Positions 1 to 5,515 of a DNA stretch of 6,053 nucleotides are shown one piece after another. The position numbers and the translations under genes were made by a program. Position 1 is the first letter of the stretch, and every line of letters starts with the position of its first letter. This stretch comes from an uncultured Bacteroidales bacterium (GTDB taxonomy: Bacteria; Bacteroidota; Bacteroidia; Bacteroidales; Muribaculaceae), in the NCBI GenBank assembly GCA_900554715.1, contig USIN01000118.1, forward strand, positions 1-6,053, read 5' to 3'. Under the pieces are notes generated by a model. It was given only the letters and a program-made list of their open reading frames with translations. It was not told the DNA's origin and searched no databases.

Positions 1-27
1 CTCGCCTCTGCGAGGCTTCGAGAATGC

Positions 28-72
28 CTCGCTGAAGCTCGGAGCCGGGACAAAAATTTTTGCGATTGAGAG
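28..72 (+). repeat. Degenerate interspersed repeat, copy A
   Basis: The 16-mer ctcgctgaagctcgga at 28-43 recurs exactly at 380-395 in the same orientation. Weaker similarity continues for about 30 bases beyond it (shared aca, aaa, attt and tgag blocks). Translated on the plus strand, both copies read SLKLG followed by T, I and E at matching places (SLKLGAGTKIFAIE here). The repeat sits beside a small hairpin at 4-16. Identity as a family-wide interspersed element is inferred, not shown. Confidence 0.55.
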
Positions 73-172
73 AAGCATGAGGTCATTTAAGGTCGGGGAC
101 GGCAATGGAACGTTTAAGTCCACCAGGGTTAATAAAATTGCAAGCCTCCGGCTCTTTAATCTTTAAGACAGC

Positions 173-238
173 CTACAGATACAACGAGGACACCGTCATG
201 TCGGCGATTCGAGGTCTGTAATTCTTTTTATCGGCCAT
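173..238 (-). pseudogene. 21-codon ORF, possible N-terminal stub of a DUF4143-type ATPase gene
   Basis: On the minus strand an ATG at 236-238 opens a 21-residue frame that starts MADKKNYRPRIAD and ends at a TAG (173-175). A good Bacteroidetes -7 box lies about 26 bases upstream. The 'YRPRIAD' start recalls, from memory, the N-terminus of AAA_14/DUF4143 ATPases in Bacteroidetes, where such a motif precedes the 'GAVLIEGPKWCGKT' P-loop. No P-loop follows here: the frame stops and continues into repeat-like sequence. It could be the promoter and first codons left after the rest of such a gene was deleted, or simply a chance small ORF. Confidence 0.25.
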
Positions 239-264
239 ATCCTTGTAAATATTTATTACCGATG

Positions 265-272
265 CAAATATA
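265..272 (-). promoter_or_regulatory. Candidate Bacteroidetes -7 box (TATATTTG)
   Basis: On the minus strand the sequence reads TATATTTG, which fits TAnnTTTG. It lies in the AT-rich patch and points toward the 21-codon ORF that starts at 238. No TTTG/TTG -33 element is seen 19-21 bases upstream; the nearest TTG leaves a spacer of only 14. The promoter is therefore uncertain. Confidence 0.35.
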
Positions 273-292
273 TAAAATAATTTTTACAATTA

Positions 293-304
293 CGCCATTT
301 GGCG
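293..304 (-). terminator. Weak hairpin, possible terminator of the glycosyl operon
   Basis: CGCC-ATTT-GGCG forms a 4-bp GC stem with a 4-base loop. On the minus strand it is followed by AT-rich sequence (TAATTGTAAAAATTATTTT) but not by a clean T run. It lies about 105 bases past the stop of the glycerophosphotransferase-like gene. The stem is short, so this is only the best terminator candidate I can see. Confidence 0.2.
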
Positions 305-388
305 CGTCTCCGTTCCGTTATTTGGCGGAGTTTCATGCCGACGTTTGGCTGTGTATCATGCCGACATTTGGCGCGGTCTCTCGCTGAA
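297..388 (+). repeat. Array of four 23-bp tandem repeat units
   Basis: The heptamer RTTTGGC occurs at 297, 320, 343 and 366, exactly 23 bases apart each time. Units are 297-319, 320-342, 343-365 and 366-388. The two inner units match at 19 of 23 positions and both end in TCATGCCGAC. The two outer units share ATTTGGCGCG followed by TCTC, with one extra G in the fourth. Each inner junction forms GCCGACRTTTGGC, an imperfect dyad with GCC and GGC at its ends. The array lies directly downstream of the minus-strand operon and runs into repeat copy B. Its function is unknown; protein-binding sites or part of a mobile element are possible. Confidence 0.7.
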
Positions 389-424
389 GCTCGGATATGA
401 AACAAATATTTCAGTGGCTGAGGC
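380..424 (+). repeat. Degenerate interspersed repeat, copy B, overlapping a gene end
   Basis: This is the second copy of the repeat at 28-72. It has the exact 16-mer at 380-395 and a similar tail to about 424 that reads SLKLGYETNISVAE on the plus strand. Its last 14 bases overlap the end of the minus-strand glycerophosphotransferase-like gene, including the TGA stop (411-413) and the last few codons. It begins inside the fourth unit of the 23-bp array. Confidence 0.5.
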
Positions 425-1469
425 GGGGTTTGATGAAGATGCGGTAGCGGATTTTCAGGCGGCGGAAGAGGTTGAGGGGTTTGTGCTTGAGGTGTCCGCT
501 GCGGTTGGCGATGAAGTCGTCGACGGCGTCGAGGATGCGGGCGCAGTTACGGCCGTCGGTGTGGGCTTCCTGTCGGTCGCGATAGGCCCTCATGGCCTGC
601 ATCAGACTGTCGGGACGCGTCAGGGCGGTCTCAATGGCACTCTCGATGTCGGCTACGTCGGTGACGTCGATGAGATGTGGGCCGGGAGTGGTGTTGTGGA
701 AGGTGACGACGGGCTTGTCGAGCAGCATGTATTCGAGTATTATGCTCGAGGCGTCGCATAGCAGGACGTCGCTGGCGGCCATGACGTCGGGACCCGGTGT
801 GGCGGGATAATAGGTGACATTAGGCCGGCAGGCTGCAAGCCGGCTGTAGAGACTGTCGACCTCGGGGTCGTCGAGTTTGGGATGGCGGGTGATGTGCCAC
901 TCCCAGTCGCGTGTCTTGGCGAGGCGTTCGATGGTCGGATACAGCTCTTTGAGACGTGTGATGCTTTTTGTGAATGTCGAGGCGACGAAGACCGACGGTC
1001 TGTCGCGGCGGATGCCTTCGGCGCGGCGACGAGCCGCTATCAGTGCGTCGGCCTTTGGCCAGCCTGTCTCATAGGTGGTGAAATAGCCCAGCCGGTCGGC
1101 CAGGGCCTTGAACGGCACGGTGCTTTCGGGTCCGAAGGTGAGCATGATGTCAAACCATCCGCGGAGTTTGAAGTGGGTGTCGCGCGCATAGCCGCGTTTG
1201 TTGATGGCATAGCCGTGTTTGACGCAGACCTTGACGCCGGGGAAGAAGTCGAAGACATAGTTGCCCGGGGCGAAGACCGCCAGGGGGTTGAAAGCCTTGA
1301 CTTCGGCGACGGTGAGAAGCCGACGTTCGCCTTCGGCGAGCATGTCGGGGCAACCTTCGTCGAGATACCACGCGACGCTGTCGCCTCGGCTGACAATCTC
1401 GTCGCCGAGCGGCCTCAGGATGTCGAAGGCATAGGCGTGGGAGCAGAAAAAGAGATAGCGGCGGTTCAT
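411..1469 (-). CDS. CDP-glycerol glycerophosphotransferase-like protein
   Basis: This 352-residue protein resembles the CDP-glycerol:poly(glycerophosphate) glycerophosphotransferase family (Glyphos_transf, TagB/TagF-like), which has a GT-B fold. Visible landmarks are KHG at 84-86 in the N-terminal half, GWPKAD at 136-141, STF at 164-166, the TRHP motif at 194-197 and the nucleotide-binding segment ASDVLLCDASSIILEY at 232-247. These match the family's HG, HP and SD-x-x-x-x-D-x-S-S signatures. No membrane segment or signal peptide is seen, so it is probably a cytoplasmic or membrane-associated enzyme; the C-terminus is basic (KPLNLFRRLKIRYRIFIKPR). The ATG at 1467-1469 overlaps the stop of the upstream glycosyltransferase in an ATGA, which supports this start and suggests translational coupling. 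In Bacteroidetes such proteins probably add a polyol phosphate or other group to an envelope glycan; the real substrate cannot be read from the sequence. The last codons lie inside repeat copy B. Confidence 0.8.
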   Translation of the reverse strand: MNRRYLFFCSHAYAFDILRPLGDEIVSRGDSVAWYLDEGCPDMLAEGERRLLTVAEVKAFNPLAVFAPGNYVFDFFPGVKVCVKHGYAINKRGYARDTHFKLRGWFDIMLTFGPESTVPFKALADRLGYFTTYETGWPKADALIAARRRAEGIRRDRPSVFVASTFTKSITRLKELYPTIERLAKTRDWEWHITRHPKLDDPEVDSLYSRLAACRPNVTYYPATPGPDVMAASDVLLCDASSIILEYMLLDKPVVTFHNTTPGPHLIDVTDVADIESAIETALTRPDSLMQAMRAYRDRQEAHTDGRNCARILDAVDDFIANRSGHLKHKPLNLFRRLKIRYRIFIKPRLSH

Positions 1470-3121
1470 TGCAACGGTGTGACGGCGTTTATCGTGTCGG
1501 CCGGCACGGAGTCATTGCCGGCGGCGCGGTTTACGGCTATGAAAATCTTGCGGCGGTTGTCACACGAGCGGCGTGTCAGCAGGTCGATGTCAAAGCGGTC
1601 GCCAATGCCTGTGGTGTCGGCCCACTCGGGGAAGAGCATGACGGCACCCTGACCGAGGCGTCCGAAGTCGTCGAACGAGTCGATGACGCGCATGCGGTCG
1701 CCGAGGTAGAAGTTAAGGGTGTAGTATCGCGTCAGGCGGTCGGTGCGCAGCGAGTAGACGGGGCCTTCGGGCGCGGCCTGTTCGATGCGGTCGAGCAGCT
1801 TGTGGTCGCTCTGGGCTTCGAGAACCATAGGCTGGACCGTGACGACATAGAAGAGGAAGAGGGCGAAAGTCGAGCCTAAGGTGAAGAAGACACAGTCGCT
1901 GCGGTTAATAAACCAGCCGACGGCGATGACGAGCGGCGGCAGGGCGAAGAGCCAGCACCAGAACGGCACGGGGGCGACAGCGAGGCCGAGGTCGACGCAG
2001 TTGGCGACGATGACACCTATCGGAGCGATGAAAGCTATGACGGCCATGAGCCACGCATAGCCCTTCATGACGCGGGTGCACGATATGAGGCTGATAATGT
2101 GAGCGATGCCGTAGGCCATCGCGGGATAGACCGGCAGGAGATAGACGCTGCGCTTGCTCGCCGGGATGCAGTAGAAAAGCACCACGACGGCGAAAGTCGT
2201 AGCCATGAACAGTCCCGAGGGCTTGAATCGCAGCCGGGGCAGATGCTTGCGGGCCAAAAGCGAGAGCAGGGCCAGAAGCGTCCACGGCAGCATGCCGACG
2301 GTGAGGGTCATGAAGTTATACCACCACGGATTTTCGTGACTTTCGTAAGTCATTGTGCCTGTGAGGCGTCCGATATTCTCCTCGTATGCGAGGTCGAGGA
2401 ACGTCTGACCGCCCTGAAGCGACGCGGCGTAATACCAGACAGCCGGGATAGCCATGGCGGCGACGGCAATCAGGAGCATACGGCCTAACGTCGGCAGAAA
2501 ACGCTCGCCGCGAAGCAGATAGAAGACTCCGGCGACGAAACATGGCAGCAGCGAGCCGACCGGCCCCTTGGTGAGCACGGCGCAGGTCAGCAGCACAATG
2601 ATATAGAAATATTTGCGTCCCCGGTGACGGCAGCGCCGGTCGAGAAGGTCATAGAACAGATAGAGGGCTATGACGATAGCGGCCGTGAGCACCATGTCGA
2701 GACGGCAGGCGATGGCGGCGCGGAAGACTTCGGCCGAAGTGACGGTGACGAGAGCCATCACCATGGCGAAGGTCTCGGAGCGCTGACGTCGCGCCCAGTG
2801 ATAGCCCGCCATCGTCATGGCGATGACGGCGAGAGCCGAGGGCAGACGCGAGATAAACTCGTTGACCACGCCGCCGTTGAAGATGTAGGCGAAAATGGCT
2901 ATCAGCCACGCAAGGAACGGAGGTTTATAAGGAATGTCGCCGCCGTAGTTGACGGGCAGAATCCAGTTGCCCTGGTCAATCATCGTCATGGCGACGATGG
3001 CCTCGCGCGGCTCGCCCTTCGAGTTGAAAAGGGTCTCGCCGAGCCAGGGGATGAAGAGTATGACGAGGAGCACGAACAGCGTCGTGGCCGATGTGGGAGA
3101 GAGTCTGAAGTTGAGTTTCAT
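1466..3121 (-). CDS. ArnT/PMT-family membrane glycosyltransferase (GT39/GT83-like)
   Basis: This 551-residue integral membrane protein resembles the ArnT and dolichyl-phosphate-mannose mannosyltransferase families. These move a sugar from a polyprenyl-phosphate carrier to lipid A, a protein or another acceptor on the outer face of the inner membrane. The first hydrophobic segment (about 14-31) is followed by a periplasmic loop with GEPREA at 36-41, where the family carries its acidic catalytic motif. Then come YKPPF (65-69), CRLD (139-142), LTKGPVG (183-189) and PASKRSVYLLPVYP (320-333), the last matching the K...Y.LP..P motif of ArnT. About ten or more hydrophobic segments fill residues 14-440, and a soluble C-terminal domain of about 110 residues follows. 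The ATG at 3119-3121 is preferred; an in-frame TTG at 3128-3130 would add three residues. It is first in the minus-strand operon, with a good promoter just upstream. The specific sugar and acceptor are unknown. Confidence 0.85.
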   Translation of the reverse strand: MKLNFRLSPTSATTLFVLLVILFIPWLGETLFNSKGEPREAIVAMTMIDQGNWILPVNYGGDIPYKPPFLAWLIAIFAYIFNGGVVNEFISRLPSALAVIAMTMAGYHWARRQRSETFAMVMALVTVTSAEVFRAAIACRLDMVLTAAIVIALYLFYDLLDRRCRHRGRKYFYIIVLLTCAVLTKGPVGSLLPCFVAGVFYLLRGERFLPTLGRMLLIAVAAMAIPAVWYYAASLQGGQTFLDLAYEENIGRLTGTMTYESHENPWWYNFMTLTVGMLPWTLLALLSLLARKHLPRLRFKPSGLFMATTFAVVVLFYCIPASKRSVYLLPVYPAMAYGIAHIISLISCTRVMKGYAWLMAVIAFIAPIGVIVANCVDLGLAVAPVPFWCWLFALPPLVIAVGWFINRSDCVFFTLGSTFALFLFYVVTVQPMVLEAQSDHKLLDRIEQAAPEGPVYSLRTDRLTRYYTLNFYLGDRMRVIDSFDDFGRLGQGAVMLFPEWADTTGIGDRFDIDLLTRRSCDNRRKIFIAVNRAAGNDSVPADTINAVTPLQ

Positions 3122-3155
3122 CTGATGCAATACTTATCGCGTGTATAATTGGGTG

Positions 3156-3186
3156 CAAAAATAAGAAAAAAATGTAACTTTGCAAC
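3156..3186 (-). promoter_or_regulatory. Promoter of the minus-strand glycosyl operon
   Basis: On the minus strand there is a TATTTTTG box (3156-3163) fitting TAnnTTTG, and a GTTG -33-like element (3183-3186) separated so that TTG-N19-TATTTTTG is formed. This is the spacing expected for the Bacteroidetes primary sigma factor. Transcription would start near 3150, giving a leader of roughly 30 bases before the ATG at 3121. The -33 element overlaps the end of the opposite promoter and touches the start of the plus-strand gene. Confidence 0.6.
3175..3182 (+). promoter_or_regulatory. -7 box of the outer-membrane protein gene (TAACTTTG)
   Basis: TAACTTTG is an exact TAnnTTTG match followed by CA, a form common in Bacteroidetes promoters. 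The best -33 candidate upstream is an ATTG at 3148-3151, with a 23-base spacer that is a little long. The box ends only four bases before the GTG at 3187, so the transcript should begin at or next to the start codon. The box lies within the spacer of the opposite promoter, so the two polymerases would compete for the same DNA. Confidence 0.6.
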
Positions 3187-5497
3187 GTGAAAAAGAAAAC
3201 GCCGGCACTGATGATGATTCTGGCGGTTGCCGTCATGGCTGCCGCACTGGGAGCGTGCAGCTCGACCAAGCATGTGCCCGACGACAAGTATCTTCTCGAC
3301 AAGGTGACGATAACGGTCGAAGACTCAGACAAGATATCGACCGACGAGCTGTATTATTTCCTCCGTCAGCAGCCCAACCACAAGGTGCTCGGCTTCGCCA
3401 AGCTTCAGCTGGCTACCTACAGCCTCTCGGGCCGCGACTCGACCAAATGGTATAACCGATGGCTACGGCGCATAGGTCAGCCGCCGGTCATCTACAGCCC
3501 CGAACTGACCGAGTCGTCACGCCGGCAGCTCAGTCAGGCCCTTGTCAACCGCGGTTATCTCGACGCCTCTATCGAAGTCGACACCATAGTCGAAAAGCCC
3601 AAGCGTCTGGCGGTCGACTACCGCATCACCACGGGCCGCCCCCACGTCATATCGACGATAGACTACGACATCGCCGACACCCTCATCCGCGACGTGCTCA
3701 TGGCCGACTCGGCGCTGCTTAAAATCAGACCCGGCGACATCTTCGACCGCAACGTGCTCGACAACGAGCGCGGACGCATCACCGAGACCCTGCGCAACCA
3801 CGGCTACTATGCTTTCAACAAAGACAACATATCGTTTATAGCCGACACGGTCAGAGGCTCTAAAGATGTCGGCCTGACGATGGTTATAGACAAGGCCCAC
3901 AGGCCCGGAACTCCTGCCGACAGCCTCAGCCGCCACACAATCTACCGCATCAACGACGTCATCTTCTACACCGTGGCGCCGTCTGAGGCAGCAGACACGG
4001 TCGACTACCGCACAATCAAGGTCGTCTACGGCCGCGACCATTACATCAAGCCCGCGATACTCGAGGAGAAATGCTATCTGCGCGGCGGCGAGCTATACCG
4101 AGGCGTCGACGTCGACCGCACATACGAGGCTCTCGGCCAGCTCGGCATACTCAAATTCATCAACATCGAGCTGAAGCCCGTCGCCACTATCGGCGGCGAG
4201 ACATGGCTCGACGCGGCCATCACGGTGTCGCGCAACAAGAAACAGGGCATCACCCTCGAACTCGAAGGCACCAACTCGGAGGGCGACCTCGGTGTCGGCG
4301 TCGGTGTGACATATCTCAACCGCAATCTCGCCCACAGCTCCGAGCTGCTGACCGTCAAGCTCCGCGGCGCCTACGAGAGCCTCTCGGGCAACCTGAACGG
4401 GATCATCAACGACCGCTACACCGAGGTCGCCGCCGAAGTCGGCATCACTTTCCCGAAATTCGAGGCGCCCTTCGTGTCGAAGAGCTTCAAGCAGCGCATA
4501 ATGGCCAACACCGAGTTTGCCATCACGGGCAACTATCAGGAGCGCCCCGAGTATACCCGCGTCATCGCCGGCGCGGCATGGAAATATAACTGGACGCAGC
4601 GCCGGAGCGACTTCACACGCCGTCACACCTACGACTTCATAGACATCAACTACGTCAAACTGCCGCGCTCGACGATTCACTTCATCGACACGGTCGCGCC
4701 GTCAAACCCGCTGCTGCGCTACAGCTACGAAGACCACTTCATAATGCGCATGGGCTATACCTATTACCGCACCAACCGCCGGATACCGACGGCGACGCTC
4801 AACGCCTTCGCGATACAGCCCGAGGTGTCGACCCTGCGCGCCTCGGCCGAGGTGGCGGGCAACCTGCTCTACGCCATATCGTCGATCGACGGCGCCCGAC
4901 GCCACGACGGCGCATACAAGATTTTCGGCATACAGTTCGCGCAATATGTCAAGGGCGAGGTCGACTATACCTACACCAAGAACTTCAACTCGCGCAACGC
5001 CCTGTCGCTCCACGGCGGCTTCGGCATCGTCTATCCCTACGGTAACTCGTCGATGGTGCCCTTCGAGAAGCGCTTCTATGCCGGCGGCGCCAACGGTGTC
5101 AGAGGCTGGGGCGTCAGAACGCGCCTACAACTCGACGAATTCGGTGGACGACTTCATCAACCAGTGCGGCGACATTCGTCTCGACATGAGTATCGAATAC
5201 CGCGCCAAGCTCTTCTGGGTCTTCGAGGGCGCGCTCTTTATCGACGCCGGCAACATCTGGACGATAAAGAACTATGAAAACCAGCCTGACGGCATGTTTA
5301 AGTTCAATAAATTCTACAAACAGATAGCCCTGGCATACGGCGCGGGCATACGCATGGACTTCACCTACTTCCTGCTGCGCTTCGACCTCGGTCTGAAAGC
5401 CTACAACCCGGCGATAAACCAGGAGCGCTGGCCGCTGCTGCATCCGCGCTGGGGTCGCGACGCCAACTTCCACTTCTCGGTAGGCTATCCGTTCTGA
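3187..5497 (+). CDS. tamL: TamL/BamA-type outer-membrane lipoprotein, frame broken near 5121
   Basis: This is an Omp85-superfamily protein of the Bacteroidetes TamL type. In the outer membrane such proteins assemble or translocate other envelope proteins, with periplasmic POTRA domains feeding a 16-strand barrel. The GTG start at 3187 gives a lipoprotein signal peptide: KKK, a hydrophobic core and a lipobox LGAC with the lipidated Cys at residue 24, followed by SSTKHVPDDKYLLDKV, typical of the family. An in-frame TAA at 3175 excludes a longer start. POTRA-like sequence fills roughly 30-340 and the barrel follows. The barrel motif VRGW is at 638-641. After T645 (5119-5121) the first frame runs wrongly into LQLDEF and stops at 5275-5277. 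The family sequence resumes in the next frame at A-Y-N-S (5123 on) and runs 124 residues, through EYRAKLFWVFEGALFIDAGN, to the C-terminal GYPF typical of barrels (stop 5495-5497). With four missing residues restored the product would be about 773 aa. The family call is strong; TamL rather than another Bacteroidetes TamA/BamA paralogue is inferred. Confidence 0.85.
5117..5126 (+). other. Frameshift site, probable 11-nt deletion
   Basis: Upstream of this point the barrel sequence reads in the frame of 3187 (…VRGWGVRT); downstream it reads in the next frame (AYNSTNSVDDFINQ…). Homologues, as I recall them, have VRGW-x-VR-x-LGPG-x-(Y/F) here. The segment between VRT and AY is too short to hold LGPG. 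Losing 11 nt would remove it and cause exactly the frame change seen; a single inserted base would restore frame but leave the loop four residues short. It could be a real mutation or a sequencing or assembly error in GC-rich DNA. Confidence 0.75.
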
Positions 5498-5515
5498 CAA
5501 TCACTATATCGTATT

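Larger units (their letters stand above)
1..410. other. Gene-poor, repeat-rich intergenic stretch
   Basis: No convincing full-length gene lies here. Composition is uneven: 241-300 has only 13 G/C in 60 bases, while the genes to the right are clearly GC-rich. The stretch contains a short hairpin (GCCTC-TGC-GAGGC, 4-16), the perfect palindrome CAAAAATTTTTG (51-62), two copies of a degenerate repeat (28-72, 380-424), an array of four 23-bp units (297-388), a minus-strand TAnnTTTG box (265-272) and a 21-codon minus-strand ORF (173-238). A plus-strand frame is open from the window edge to a TAA at 164-166, but it has no recognisable family signature and overlaps repeat copy A. I read the whole stretch as a mobile or decayed region rather than a gene. 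Confidence 0.6.

Noticed and set aside
2..166. Open plus-strand frame from the window edge as a partial gene
   Set aside because: About 54 open codons can occur by chance. It has no known motif and overlaps repeat copy A. It is mentioned only as part of the repeat region.
297..388. CRISPR array
   Set aside because: The period is only 23 bp with no room for distinct spacers, the units are degenerate throughout, and no cas gene is present.
345..761. 138-codon plus-strand ORF starting in the repeat array
   Set aside because: Most of it is antisense to the glycerophosphotransferase-like gene. The start lies in repeat DNA and no family is recognised.
882..1652. 256-codon plus-strand ORF opposite the glycerophosphotransferase-like gene
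   Set aside because: It runs antisense to a gene with clear family motifs and crosses the ATGA junction. Long shadow frames are expected in GC-rich coding DNA.
2624..3148. 174-codon plus-strand ORF opposite the membrane glycosyltransferase
   Set aside because: It is antisense to a well-supported gene, rich in charged residues typical of the complement of hydrophobic codons, and overlaps the divergent promoter region.
3144..3149. TATAAT as a sigma70-type -10 box
   Set aside because: Bacteroidetes primary promoters use TAnnTTTG, and better-fitting boxes lie on both strands next to it. No TTGACA-like partner is seen.
3172..3177. ATG-TAA minimal start-stop upstream of the outer-membrane protein gene
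   Set aside because: It overlaps the -7 box and lies upstream of the expected transcript start, so it would not be translated.
4093..4680. 195-codon minus-strand ORF within the outer-membrane protein gene
   Set aside because: It is a shadow of the barrel-coding frame, with no family signature and no promoter.
5117..5126. Programmed ribosomal frameshift
   Set aside because: There is no slippery heptamer at the switch, and the loss of the LGPG-coding bases argues for a deletion rather than recoding.
4946..5497. Independent 183-codon gene in the second frame
   Set aside because: The first ~59 residues are an out-of-frame shadow; only the part after 5123 is real and it continues the barrel of the upstream gene. 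It is the downstream half of a frameshifted gene.
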